From Candidatus Bathyarchaeota archaeon (GTDB taxonomy: Archaea; Thermoproteota; Bathyarchaeia; Bathyarchaeales; Bathycorpusculaceae), in assembly GCA_029881805.1 (NCBI GenBank), contig JAOULW010000001.1:62001-126000 (forward strand): 64,000 nt of DNA, in the 5' to 3' direction. How positions within the stretch are numbered: the first letter of the stretch is position 1; every line of letters starts with the position of its first letter. The notes under the pieces were generated by a model. It searched no databases, was not told where the DNA came from, and worked only from the letters and a program-made list of their open reading frames with translations. The position numbers and the translations under genes are program-made. Below, piece after piece: positions 16,177 through 24,943 of the stretch.

Positions 16177-16647
16177 GCCTTCGGAGGGGTCTGAAAGGTT
16201 TTTTAGGCTTGTTTCAAGCTCTTCTCTTAACATTTCTATTACTTTTAGGCGGTCATTCAGTTCTTTATCTTTGTTTGGTATGTTTTTGTACGCGTCCATG
16301 TATTCTTGCAGTTTGTTTGCTATCTCGAGATAAGGGTCCAGAGTTGTGCTTTCAAAGATGCCTAGGTACCCTAGAAGTAGTACGGTATAAATGGACTTTA
16401 TGACGTTTTCTTTAGCCTGTTTTAGTGTTCTATTAAATGCTCCGCGGCTTATTCTTGCCTTTGTTAGCCGTAATCTGGCTTTATCATCGTATTTTAGCGA
16501 TTTCCCCGCTATATTTTCGGATAAAACGTCAATCAGCAACGTCTCGAGCTGTGTTGTCGTTAAGTGGCTATTCTTGGCGAGTATTTTTATGATGGGGTCT
16601 TCTAGAGAACGCATTAGCCATGATTGAACACCTTCTCTCAGTTTCAA
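16168..16647 (-). CDS. Hypothetical helical protein, 159 aa
   Basis: Starts at TTG 16647 after a GA-rich Shine-Dalgarno-like stretch (GAGAGAGGAG). The protein is almost entirely alpha-helical. The first half (LTTTQLETLLIDVLSE ... LRLTKARISRGAFNRTLKQAKENVIKSIYTVLLLGYLGIF) has the look of a helix-turn-helix followed by a hydrophobic helix. The second half (LEIANKLQEYMDAYKN ... RLKVIEMLREELETSL) is likely coiled coil. I do not recognise a family. It lies upstream of the membrane winged-helix gene, same strand, 292 bases apart, with the repeated motifs between them, which makes a functional link plausible. Confidence 0.75.
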   Translation of the reverse strand: MKLREGVQSWLMRSLEDPIIKILAKNSHLTTTQLETLLIDVLSENIAGKSLKYDDKARLRLTKARISRGAFNRTLKQAKENVIKSIYTVLLLGYLGIFESTTLDPYLEIANKLQEYMDAYKNIPNKDKELNDRLKVIEMLREELETSLKNLSDPSEGIV

Positions 16648-16795
16648 ACTCCTCTCTCCACAATTATACTCGATGGATACAGTTTTGTATACCAGCTAGC
16701 TTTTTAAGATTATCGAAATCTCACCTTGCGTTGATACGTTTACGAACGTAAACATTTTTATGCTGAAGAAAACAATGCATGATGAGGTATAGCTC

Positions 16796-17968
16796 TTGGT
16801 TTCAAGCTTTAAGGCAGCAGAACGCCTGAAATGTATTAAAAGCTCTGGAATACGCCGCTTTTTCACTTTAGCCAGAGAAATACCCGATATCATTAGCCTA
16901 AATGTAGGCGAACCAGACTTTACGCCCCCAAAACACGTGTTGGATGCTGGTTGGCAGGCCGCAAGAGAAGGTAAGACGCATTATACTCCCACCAATGGTG
17001 TTCCGGAACTTCGGGAAGCCTTAACGCATAAGATATACAGAGATTATGGTTTAAGCTACGACCCAGACTCTGAAATACTAATTACTGTTGGCGGAACTGA
17101 AGCAATTTTCTTGGCACTACTTGGTCTAGTGAACCCGGGTGATGAAGTGCTAATCCCTGATCCGGGATTTGTGTGCTATGAGCCTGGAGTCTTATTGGCC
17201 GGCGGGGTCCCCGTGCACATCCCTTTACTAGAGGAGAGAGAGTTTAAGCCGTCTGTTGATGATGTGACATCACTTATCACAGACAAGTCACGCGTGATTA
17301 TTCTGAATTACCCAAATAACCCCACTGGCGCAGTTCTTTCTCATGATGAAATTTCCAGTTTGGTGAAAATTGCAGTTGAGCGTGACATGATTGTGATTTC
17401 TGACGAAGTTTATGAGAAGATAATTTATGATGCCGCCAAACACTATTGCCTTGCAACTTTTAAAGGAATGCAGGAACGCACATTAGTTATCAATTCCTTC
17501 TCTAAAACTTATGCTATGACAGGATTGCGCATTGGGTATGTTTATGGACCAAAGGATCTTGTTTCCCCCCTCTGGCTTGTACACCAATATGCTGTTGCTT
17601 GTGCAAATAGTCTAACGCAATATGTTGCCCTAGCCGCACTAAGTGGACCACAAGATTTCGTTAAGAACATGGTGCAAGAATTTGATAGGCGGCGGCGATT
17701 GGTTCATAAGAAACTTGATGAGATTAAAGGCTTTAAATGCGCGCTTCCAAAAGGTGCTTTCTACGTCTTCCCAAACGTCAGGAGCTTTGGTTCATCGTCT
17801 GAAGAGCTTACTGAATTTCTTGTAAGGGAAGCACATGTTACAACAGTTTCCGGCTCTGCTTTTGGCAATTATGGTGAAGGCTATATTAGAATCTCCTATG
17901 CAACAGCCTATGAACAATTGGAAGAAGCGTTGACCCGCATAGAAAAGGCTGTGAAAAAACTTCACTAG
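16796..17968 (+). CDS. Class I/II aminotransferase (aspartate aminotransferase-like)
   Basis: PLP-dependent fold-type I aminotransferase. The Schiff-base lysine is Lys237 in SFSKTYAMTGLRIGY; NYPNNPTG (171-178), Asp203 in ISDEVYE, and Arg245 match PLP and substrate contacts. The N-terminus has SLNVGEPDF, typical of the archaeal aspartate/alanine aminotransferase subgroup. The TTG start at 16796 is preceded by GATGAGGT. 390 residues is normal. Substrate cannot be fixed from sequence; aspartate, alanine or aromatic amino acids are possible. It converges with the nitrilase gene (four bases between the stops), so it is a separate unit. Confidence 0.93.
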   Translation: MVSSFKAAERLKCIKSSGIRRFFTLAREIPDIISLNVGEPDFTPPKHVLDAGWQAAREGKTHYTPTNGVPELREALTHKIYRDYGLSYDPDSEILITVGGTEAIFLALLGLVNPGDEVLIPDPGFVCYEPGVLLAGGVPVHIPLLEEREFKPSVDDVTSLITDKSRVIILNYPNNPTGAVLSHDEISSLVKIAVERDMIVISDEVYEKIIYDAAKHYCLATFKGMQERTLVINSFSKTYAMTGLRIGYVYGPKDLVSPLWLVHQYAVACANSLTQYVALAALSGPQDFVKNMVQEFDRRRRLVHKKLDEIKGFKCALPKGAFYVFPNVRSFGSSSEELTEFLVREAHVTTVSGSAFGNYGEGYIRISYATAYEQLEEALTRIEKAVKKLH

Positions 17969-17972
17969 CCTC

Positions 17973-18806
17973 TTACAGTTTCTCTGCACTTTCCTTTAAC
18001 TTGTCAAACAATTCGGGGCGTAGGTCCTTCAAAGTAGGAACAAACGTTTCGACGGGTCCTATGTCAGCATAGTCAACTTCGCCAAACACCAAGTCTTCCT
18101 CGTCATACTTTGCCTTCGTGAGGATTTTTCCTTGAGGCCCTATGAGTCTGCTTCCTCCCCAAAACTGCAATCCATCCTCTATTCCAACAAGATTCACGTA
18201 AGCTAGAAAAGCCGAATTTTCAATTGCCCTTGCAACAGTTAATACTTCAAAGAACATTCGTCGAACTGCAGGTGATGCAGAGATACAGACTATCAATTGT
18301 GCGCCTTCTAAGCGTGCCAGACGACTTACCTCTGGGAAAAAAATGTCGTAACATGTGATTAATCCTATTTTTCCAAGCTTTGTGTCGAATGTCGCCGTTT
18401 GATATCCGGGGCGGAAATACCTTTTTTCTTCAAAAACGCTGTGGGTTGGGAGATACATCTTCCGATATTTTCCAATCAATCCTTCTGGTCCTATCAGGAC
18501 AGAGGAATTGTAAACTGTTGCATGGGTTTTTTCGCTGAGTTCCGGCATGCCAAAAACAACATGCATTTCGGTCTTTCTCGCTATTTTCTCTATGATGTTT
18601 GTTGACGGTCCAGGTATTGTTTCTGCAAATTCATATATTTGATCTCGAACAGTATAGCCAGTTAATGAAAGTTCCGGAAAGATTATTAGTTCAGCTTCGT
18701 GGTTTTTTGCGCTAGTTGTACGTCTTTCGATTTTCCTTATATTTTCTGTTTTGTTTCCTTGTTTGCAACTTATTTGTGCAAGGGCTATTTTGATTCTTTC
18801 CTTCAG
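17973..18806 (-). CDS. Nitrilase-superfamily amidohydrolase, probable glutaminase partner of NadE; CTG start
   Basis: The nitrilase triad is complete only if the frame is read from about 18806: Glu in IFPELSLTGY, Lys in GKYRKMYLP, and Cys in ITCYDIFFPE. Between the upstream stop and ATG 18566 there is no ATG, GTG or TTG, yet about 80 codons of clear nitrilase sequence (RIKIALAQISC..., the Glu motif, PGPSTNIIEKIA) lie there. A GGAGAGG sits seven bases before CTG 18804-18806, so I infer a CTG start, giving 277 residues, the normal size. The gene follows nadE with a 21-base gap. In many organisms glutamine-dependent NAD synthetase is a nitrilase domain fused to NadE; here the two appear as separate genes. 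Other amidase roles remain possible. Confidence 0.87.
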   Translation of the reverse strand: MKERIKIALAQISCKQGNKTENIRKIERRTTSAKNHEAELIIFPELSLTGYTVRDQIYEFAETIPGPSTNIIEKIARKTEMHVVFGMPELSEKTHATVYNSSVLIGPEGLIGKYRKMYLPTHSVFEEKRYFRPGYQTATFDTKLGKIGLITCYDIFFPEVSRLARLEGAQLIVCISASPAVRRMFFEVLTVARAIENSAFLAYVNLVGIEDGLQFWGGSRLIGPQGKILTKAKYDEEDLVFGEVDYADIGPVETFVPTLKDLRPELFDKLKESAEKL

Positions 18807-18827
18807 ATTTATTCCTCTCCAAATAGG

Positions 18828-19670
18828 CTATTGGGGATTGCGCACAAGTCTGAAGTCCATCCCTATTGTTCGATATTCAAGCTTTGGGGTTAATAACATT
18901 CGCCTTTTATGTTCTGTGTAGAGCCATCGTTGCTTCAGCTTGTCCACCAGTTCCTTCTTCATGTGCACTTGTTTTGCTATATTCTCTGTCTTCATGAAGT
19001 GTTCCAGTCCATAAAGGACTAGATCGAGCTTGTCATATTTTATGCCAAGTTCTTTTTCAGCAAGTTGCCCTGGCCACAAGGCTGGTGAAGGTGGCTTTCC
19101 CACGATTTCTTTTGGGACACCAATATGTCTTGCAAGTTTTTGCACTTGTGTTTTGTACAAGTCCATTATTGGTGATATATCTGCTGCTACATCTCCCCAT
19201 TTTGTGAAATAACCCATCATGGTTTCTGATTTATCCGAGCTTCCACAAACAAGCATGTTGAGTCTATTAGCATAATAGTAAACGTAAATCATACGTGTCC
19301 GTGCCTTTATGTTGCCTTTGCAGACATTATCTGTTGAGTCAAAAATGGGTATTGATTTATAGAAAGCCTTCAAGGTTGAAGTTATGTCAATTAGTTTTGT
19401 TTTGAATCCAAACTTCTTAGCGACAAGCTTTGAATGATCAATATCGTGGACATTGTGCGTTTCTTTTTCTGGTAGCATCAAACCTAAAACTTTGTCTCCG
19501 CCTATGGCTAAAGCGCCAAGTGCGGCTGAAACAGAGCTGTCAATTCCTCCAGACAACGATACAATAATGCCTTTTGTTTCGGATTTCTCAAAGTAGTCCT
19601 TAATGAATCGTGTTACTTTACCTTCTACTTCTCTCCAATTCAAGTCTAAGACGGAAGGAACCAATCTCAA
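18828..19670 (-). CDS. nadE: NAD synthetase (NadE), ATP-dependent
   Basis: Catalyses the last step of NAD synthesis, amidation of nicotinic acid adenine dinucleotide. The ATP pyrophosphatase P-loop is SLSGGIDSSVSAALG. GSSDKSETMMGYFTKWGD and DISPIMDLYKTQV are the NaAD- and ATP-binding loops, and KPPSPALWPGQ is a late conserved segment. I start at TTG 19670 (GGAGAGG seven bases upstream), giving 280 residues, the usual length of the synthetase domain without glutaminase. The open frame extends to 19826 but that part lacks family sequence and overlaps the divergent Elf1 gene. Next in the operon is the nitrilase-like gene, which may supply ammonia from glutamine. Confidence 0.95.
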   Translation of the reverse strand: MRLVPSVLDLNWREVEGKVTRFIKDYFEKSETKGIIVSLSGGIDSSVSAALGALAIGGDKVLGLMLPEKETHNVHDIDHSKLVAKKFGFKTKLIDITSTLKAFYKSIPIFDSTDNVCKGNIKARTRMIYVYYYANRLNMLVCGSSDKSETMMGYFTKWGDVAADISPIMDLYKTQVQKLARHIGVPKEIVGKPPSPALWPGQLAEKELGIKYDKLDLVLYGLEHFMKTENIAKQVHMKKELVDKLKQRWLYTEHKRRMLLTPKLEYRTIGMDFRLVRNPQ

Positions 19671-19773
19671 AGATATACCTCTCCTTAATGTTCTATTGAC
19701 GTAGGGCAAATATTTAAGGGCAAACATAAATATTGAAACAATATATGTTTTAAGGGTATAGAAGGCCTCAGAA

Positions 19774-20040
19774 ATGGGACGAAGAAGGAGAAAAGTTGTT
19801 CGCATTCCTAAGAAACGTTTGCCCAAATTCTTCTCTTGTCCAAAATGTGGAAAAGAAACAGTCAGTGTCTCGATATTTCGAGACGAAAGACGGGCCGTCG
19901 TAGGCTGTAGCGGCTGTGGTTTGAAAGATGAATTCCAAATAAAACCCGCTCAGGGCGAGATCGACATCTATTGCATGTTTACAGACAAGACTTATGGGAG
20001 TCCTAAAGCCTCTCCTTCGCCAGAGATTGAAGGCTCTTAG
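19774..20040 (+). CDS. elf1: Elf1-like transcription elongation factor (zinc ribbon)
   Basis: A short basic N-terminus (MGRRRRKVVRIPKKRLPKFF) is followed by a zinc ribbon with CPKC (Cys22, Cys25) and CSGC (Cys45, Cys48). This is the pattern of archaeal Elf1 homologues, which bind RNA polymerase near downstream DNA during elongation. The C-terminal 25 residues are a Ser/Pro-rich tail. It is divergent from nadE (about 100 bases of AT-rich shared promoter) and is followed 14 bases later by the GGGP synthase gene, so the two form an operon. Confidence 0.88.
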   Translation: MGRRRRKVVRIPKKRLPKFFSCPKCGKETVSVSIFRDERRAVVGCSGCGLKDEFQIKPAQGEIDIYCMFTDKTYGSPKASPSPEIEGS

Positions 20041-20054
20041 TCAGGTCGGTTTTT

Positions 20055-20807
20055 ATGGTGGGGCACGTTGAAAAATATTTGCTTGAAAAAATTGCTACAG
20101 AGGGTGCTATTCATATAACCCTCATAGATCCTGAGAAAGTGACACCTCCACAAGCCTCTCGTGTAGCCAGTAAAGCGAAGTCAAGCGGGACCGCTGCTAT
20201 AATGATTGGCGGTTCCACATTTATTTCTGCAGCGCATCTTGATTATACTGTTAAGGCTGTTAAGCGTACTGTGAAAATTCCTGTAATACTTTTTCCGAAT
20301 AACGTGACTGGTATAAGCCGTTATGCTGATGCTATATGGTTCATGTCACTCCTGAACTCTGTTGATCCTTACTTTTTGATGGGCGCTCAAGTTTTGGGCG
20401 CCCCTCTCATCAAGGATTACCGGTTAGAGCCACTTCCTCTTGGGTACATAATTGTTGGTGAAGGAGGTACTGCTGGTGTGGTGGGCAAGGCGGTTCCTAT
20501 ACCGTATGACAAGCCTGAACTTGCTGTTGCTCACGCCCTAGCGGGACAGTATCTAGGTATACGCTTCATATATTTGGAAGCTGGATCTGGTGCAAAGAAA
20601 CCAGTCCCTGCGGAAATGGTTCGCGCTGTCCGACGTTATATTGATGTTCCCTTGATCGTTGGAGGCGGAATAAGATCTAGAGCGCAAGCGTTGGCTGCGG
20701 CGTCTGCTGGGGCAAACGTAATTGTTACAGGAAATATTATCGAGAATGCAGAGGTTAAGCACAAAGTTTCTGAGATCATCGATGGCATAAAACGTTGCCG
20801 AGCGTGA
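20055..20807 (+). CDS. Geranylgeranylglyceryl phosphate synthase
   Basis: Makes the first ether bond of archaeal membrane lipids from sn-glycerol-1-phosphate and geranylgeranyl diphosphate. The TIM-barrel signatures are present: HITLIDPEK near the N-terminus, AIMIGGST, ILFPNN, YLEAGSGAKKPV, and the phosphate-binding end VGGGIRSRAQA plus ANVIVTGNII. 250 residues fits the group II form. Start ATG 20055. The downstream small gene overlaps its stop by a GTGA junction, which indicates translational coupling. Confidence 0.97.
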   Translation: MVGHVEKYLLEKIATEGAIHITLIDPEKVTPPQASRVASKAKSSGTAAIMIGGSTFISAAHLDYTVKAVKRTVKIPVILFPNNVTGISRYADAIWFMSLLNSVDPYFLMGAQVLGAPLIKDYRLEPLPLGYIIVGEGGTAGVVGKAVPIPYDKPELAVAHALAGQYLGIRFIYLEAGSGAKKPVPAEMVRAVRRYIDVPLIVGGGIRSRAQALAAASAGANVIVTGNIIENAEVKHKVSEIIDGIKRCRA

Positions 20808-21127
20808 AAAGCTATTTGACAAGTTTTGAAAACTACTTTAACGCCCTAAAGAAGATTACAGGAAATGAAGTTGCATACGAGATCTGGCCGGATTTTGAAC
20901 CACAATATGATGAACATGAATATGCATGGGCAGCACTTAGAGGTTTAGGCGAGGTTCTCATCCTCAATTGTGGCATATGCGATGGGCCATCTGATCTGAG
21001 ACACGTACGTTGCAAAGAATGTGTTGAAAAACGGAGTAAGGCTGCAAAAGAGGCCTATCAAAAGGCCACAGGCCACTCCAGGGAGAAATGGCCTACGTTG
21101 TTTTTGTGTAGAATTCACACGGAATAG
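20804..21127 (+). CDS. Hypothetical protein with CxxC pairs, 107 aa
   Basis: GTG 20804 overlaps the stop of the GGGP synthase gene (GTGA), so I prefer it to TTG 20795. The N-terminal half is helical and acidic (FENYFNALKKITG, WPDFEPQYDEHEYAW). The C-terminal half has CGICDG and CKECVEKRSKAAKE, and a late Cys/His pair (LCRIHTE) that could complete a zinc site. I do not recognise a family. Coupling to a lipid gene and position just before polymerase D large subunit say little about its function. Confidence 0.74.
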   Translation: MKSYLTSFENYFNALKKITGNEVAYEIWPDFEPQYDEHEYAWAALRGLGEVLILNCGICDGPSDLRHVRCKECVEKRSKAAKEAYQKATGHSREKWPTLFLCRIHTE

Positions 21128-21211
21128 AGACTCCAGACAGCAATCGTTTTGATTTATTCATGTGAGAAAACCAAAATAAACGATTGTTAAACAAAAGGTC
21201 AGGGAGACAGC

Positions 21212-24200
21212 TTGAATAGCAGAATGAGCGAAACATATCGACGATACGTCGAAACCCTAGAAAACAAGCTTGAAGAATTATACGTCATAAGCGAAGAGGC
21301 GAGGGAAAAAGGATATGATCCAACGCTGGAGCCTGAATGCAAGGTTGCAAAAGACTTAGCTGATCTGGTTGAAGGACTCGTGGGACCGAAGGGCGTTGCT
21401 GAAAGCATTAGAGAACTAAGCAAGAAGATTCCTAGAGAAGAATTGGCATTCAAAATAGCCGAAGAAATTGTTTACGGCAAATTTGGGCATCTGGAACCTG
21501 AGGCTGTTGCTGAACAGGCCATACGCACTGCACTTGCGATTCTTACGGAAGGGCTCACTGCCGCGCCCTTACAAGGAGTTGCAGAAGCAAAAATTAAGAC
21601 AAACCACGATCGAACGCATTACTTAGCTATCTATTTTGCTGGTCCGATAAGGTCTGCGGGTGGAACAGACCAAGCTTTGACGCTAGTAATTGGAGATTTC
21701 GTGCGGCGACTGATTGGACTTGACCGATACAAACCTACGGAAGAAGAGATCTCAAGGTTCGTTGAAGAAATGAGGCTTTACGAACGTTCTGTGAGTCGCT
21801 TTCAATATCACGTATCAGATGAAGAACTGCGAAAGGCACTCGAGTGGCTTCCTGTGGAAGTAACAGGCACGGAATCTGACCCAGTAGAAGTTTCCTCTTT
21901 CCGAAATCTTCCACGAGTGGAGACCAACCGCGTGAGAGGTGGAGCGCTCAGAGTCGTAAACGATGGTGTTGTTGGGCGTGCCCCAAAAGTCCTAACTATT
22001 ATTGAAAAGTTGGGATTTCAAGGGTGGGACTGGCTTAAGGAATTTCGCAGAAAGTCTGAGAAAAAATCCGCTGGGTTTATGGATGACGTTATTGCCGGGC
22101 GCCCAATATTCTCCTTTCCATCTAAACGCGGTGGCTTCCGCCTAAGATACGGCCGAGCACGAAACACGGGTTTGGCTGCTGTGGGGGTTCACCCAGCGAC
22201 AATGCTCGTGCTTCAAGGTTTTCTGGCTGCGGGCACACAGCTGCGTTTGGAACTTCCAGGAAAAGGTGGAATTGCGGTCCCGGTTGATAGCCTGGAGCCC
22301 CCTATTGTCCGGTTAAAGGACAGTTCTGTTGTTCGGGTCTCGGTGGAAAACTTCCATGGAATGAAGAATAACATTGAGAAAATTCTGTTCTTAGGTGACA
22401 TTCTGATCAGTTTCGGCGATTTTCTGTATAATAGCAAACTTCTTGAGCCTTCAGGATACGTTGAAGAATGGTGGGCTGAAGATCTACGGAAAGCTATTGT
22501 GGAGAAGTTTAAAGGACACCTTGAGAGTGCCTCTGAAACGATAGAGGTTCCTTTAGAAAGGTTAAAAGTCTTTTTGGAAGATCCATTTATGAGCAAGCCT
22601 TGCGTTAAAGAAGCCATAATCTTATCATTAACGCTAGATATACCTCTTCATCCGTCGTTTACATTTTTCTGGCCAAACCTTAGTTCGCTTGAACAGCTTA
22701 AACAATTAAGGGAATGGCTTCTTAACTCCGAAATATACCATGAAAAGGACGCTGTCTGCAAAATTATTGGAAAAATGGAGGTAGAAATCAAGCATTCTTT
22801 GGAAACAATATGCCTGCCACATAAAATCTCAAATGAGAAAGTTATCATTGAAGGAGAGGAGGCGCACACATTTGCGTTTTGCCTTGGCTATAGAAAACCC
22901 CCTAATTTAGACTTTTCCTCCACCTCTTCCATTCTAGAAGCGATTAGTTTGCTTTCCAACATGCAGATCCGGAAAAAGGCCCCAACGCTTGTTGGTTCGA
23001 GAATGGGGAGACCAGAGAAGGCAAAAAGGCGCGAGATGAAGCCCCTTGTTCATGTTCTTTTTCCTGTTAGTTTAGCTGGAGGCGCCAAGAGAGACATTGT
23101 GGAAGCGGCAAAAAGAGAGCCCGTCTTTGTGGACATTGTTAAACGTAAATGTTCAGCCTGCAAGACATTTACGTTCAGGGCTAAATGCCCTATTTGTGGA
23201 TCTGAAACAGTCTTTGAGAAAAGCTGTCCCCGCTGCGGAAAGAGTCTGAAGGGAGATGAGTGTCCAATATGTAAAGTTTCCGCTGTGACTTATAAAAGAC
23301 AAGTCGTTAACTTCAAGGAGTTGCTTGAGAGTACATGTAGCAATTTAGGTGTTTCTGTTCCTAGACTTTTGAAAGGTGTTAAGGGTTTAACAAATGAGAC
23401 AAGGAACCCAGAGGTTCTGGAAAAAGGGGTTCTGCGTGCTAAATATGATCTATCAGTATACAAGGATGGGACAATTCGCTTTGATGCCACAAATGCTCCA
23501 TTGACCCATTTTAAGCCCTCGGAAATTGGGGTTGCAGTTGAAACGCTCAGAAAACTCGGTTACACTCATGATGTCCAAAGTATGCCCCTAGAGAACGTAT
23601 ACCAGATGTGTGAACTAAGGCTTCAAGATGTTGTAATTCCCATAAAATGCGCGGAATACTTTGCGCAAGTTGCAAATTTTATAGATGACCTTTTAATGAA
23701 AGTTTATGGACTTTCTCCCTTTTACAATATAGAACGAGCTGAAGACCTTGTAGGTCATTTAGTCGTAGGTCTAGCTCCCCACACTTCTGTGGGCATCCTT
23801 GGGCGAATCGTTGGCTTCACAAATCTGAATATTTGCTACGCGCATCCAGTGTGGCAATCAGCAAAACGTAGAGATTGCGACGGCGACGAAGACTCACTGA
23901 TGCTTGCGCTAGATACGTTGCTCAACTTTTCCCGCGAATACTTGCCGACACAAATAGGTGGAATAATGGACGCTCCATTGCTTCTTATTCCAATTGTTAA
24001 CACTGAGGAGGTGCAAAGACAAGCTCACGATGTCGATGTCGCTGACGCTTATCCAGTTGAATTTTATGAGAAAACATTGGAGACTGTAGAATCTAAGCAG
24101 GTTAGCCCACTCATAGACATTATAGAATATCGCCTCGGCACAGAAGCACAGTTTGAAGGCTTCAAATTCACAACACCTGTCTCAAACATCAACATGGGAA

Positions 24201-24628
24201 ACGATGAAAGTTCCTACAAACGGCTCAGAACAATGATTGAGAAACTCGACAGCCAACTTGAGTTGGCTGAGAAAATTGAGGCTGTTGAAGCCAAAACGGT
24301 AGCCTTAAAAGTTCTAACCACACACTTCATCCGCGACATTGTCGGGAACCTTCGAGCTTTCTCAACACAAGGCTTTAGATGTAAATCATGCAACAAACGT
24401 TTTCGCCGATTGCCCCTTCGTGGCAAATGCCTGTCATGTGGCGGACAATTATCGTTGACCGTTTATCGCGGTGGTATCGAAAAATATCTTGAAGCAGCGC
24501 AGCGCTTGGTTGAGCAGTATGAATTGCCGCAGTATTATGCCCAAAGAATTTCGCTCATGAAAGACGAGATCAACGCATTGTTTGCGAACAAAAAACCAAA
24601 GCAAATTAGCTTAACAGCTTTTGCGTAA
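21212..24628 (+). CDS. polC: DNA polymerase II (family D) large subunit DP2
   Basis: Catalytic subunit of PolD, built on a double-psi beta-barrel like multisubunit RNA polymerases. The N-terminal part carries YFAGPIRSAGGTDQA and VRGGALRVVNDGVVGR. A zinc-binding cluster of CxxC pairs (CSACK, CPIC, CPRC, CPIC) is near residues 648-690. The catalytic acidic motif DCDGDED is at 888-894, followed by LPTQIGGIMDAPLLL. A C-terminal zinc module (CKSC ... CLSC, about 1057-1077) contacts DP1 or PCNA, and the last residues (KQISLTAFA) look like a PIP box (QxxLxxFx). TTG 21212 follows AGGGAGA at good spacing. 1138 residues is normal; no intein is present. Confidence 0.98.
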   Translation: MNSRMSETYRRYVETLENKLEELYVISEEAREKGYDPTLEPECKVAKDLADLVEGLVGPKGVAESIRELSKKIPREELAFKIAEEIVYGKFGHLEPEAVAEQAIRTALAILTEGLTAAPLQGVAEAKIKTNHDRTHYLAIYFAGPIRSAGGTDQALTLVIGDFVRRLIGLDRYKPTEEEISRFVEEMRLYERSVSRFQYHVSDEELRKALEWLPVEVTGTESDPVEVSSFRNLPRVETNRVRGGALRVVNDGVVGRAPKVLTIIEKLGFQGWDWLKEFRRKSEKKSAGFMDDVIAGRPIFSFPSKRGGFRLRYGRARNTGLAAVGVHPATMLVLQGFLAAGTQLRLELPGKGGIAVPVDSLEPPIVRLKDSSVVRVSVENFHGMKNNIEKILFLGDILISFGDFLYNSKLLEPSGYVEEWWAEDLRKAIVEKFKGHLESASETIEVPLERLKVFLEDPFMSKPCVKEAIILSLTLDIPLHPSFTFFWPNLSSLEQLKQLREWLLNSEIYHEKDAVCKIIGKMEVEIKHSLETICLPHKISNEKVIIEGEEAHTFAFCLGYRKPPNLDFSSTSSILEAISLLSNMQIRKKAPTLVGSRMGRPEKAKRREMKPLVHVLFPVSLAGGAKRDIVEAAKREPVFVDIVKRKCSACKTFTFRAKCPICGSETVFEKSCPRCGKSLKGDECPICKVSAVTYKRQVVNFKELLESTCSNLGVSVPRLLKGVKGLTNETRNPEVLEKGVLRAKYDLSVYKDGTIRFDATNAPLTHFKPSEIGVAVETLRKLGYTHDVQSMPLENVYQMCELRLQDVVIPIKCAEYFAQVANFIDDLLMKVYGLSPFYNIERAEDLVGHLVVGLAPHTSVGILGRIVGFTNLNICYAHPVWQSAKRRDCDGDEDSLMLALDTLLNFSREYLPTQIGGIMDAPLLLIPIVNTEEVQRQAHDVDVADAYPVEFYEKTLETVESKQVSPLIDIIEYRLGTEAQFEGFKFTTPVSNINMGNDESSYKRLRTMIEKLDSQLELAEKIEAVEAKTVALKVLTTHFIRDIVGNLRAFSTQGFRCKSCNKRFRRLPLRGKCLSCGGQLSLTVYRGGIEKYLEAAQRLVEQYELPQYYAQRISLMKDEINALFANKKPKQISLTAFA

Positions 24629-24668
24629 AAAGAAACCTTTTCTGTGTAAACTAGCACATTTAGTTTAG

Positions 24669-24941
24669 GTGGGCATGTTTAAAGAAGTTTATCATCCCAA
24701 CGCGTACTTGACAGATATAAAAAACGTCAAGCTTGGTCTGCGGGCTAGAACTCAAATACTAAACATTCTGGAAAAACATTCGGTGGACGCTCAAACCATA
24801 GGAAAGGAGGCGGAAACGTCCTACCGTGTTGTTCTGCACCATTTGAGGCTTTTAGAGACAGATGGAACCGTTAAGAGAAAAGGAAGCAGACCATATGTTT
24901 GGGTGCTCACTGGATTGGGACAGAAGCGCTTAATGTACTAA
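24669..24941 (+). CDS. ArsR-like winged-helix protein, 90 aa
   Basis: A single winged-helix domain: LRARTQILNILEKHSVDAQTI is helix 1-2, YRVVLHHLRLLETDGTV is the recognition helix, and KRKGSRPYVWVLTGLGQKRL is the wing and last strand. It fits archaeal ArsR-type regulators. Start is GTG 24669 or ATG 24675; neither has a separate Shine-Dalgarno, so a leaderless message is likely. It follows the DP2 gene by 40 bases and meets the MazG-like gene tail to tail (two bases between the stops). Regulated targets are unknown. Confidence 0.8.
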   Translation: MGMFKEVYHPNAYLTDIKNVKLGLRARTQILNILEKHSVDAQTIGKEAETSYRVVLHHLRLLETDGTVKRKGSRPYVWVLTGLGQKRLMY

Positions 24942-24943
24942 AG

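Noticed and set aside
21212-24628. Intein in the polymerase D large subunit
   Set aside because: DP2 of some archaea carries inteins near the catalytic DCDGDED motif, but the sequence here is continuous and of normal length.
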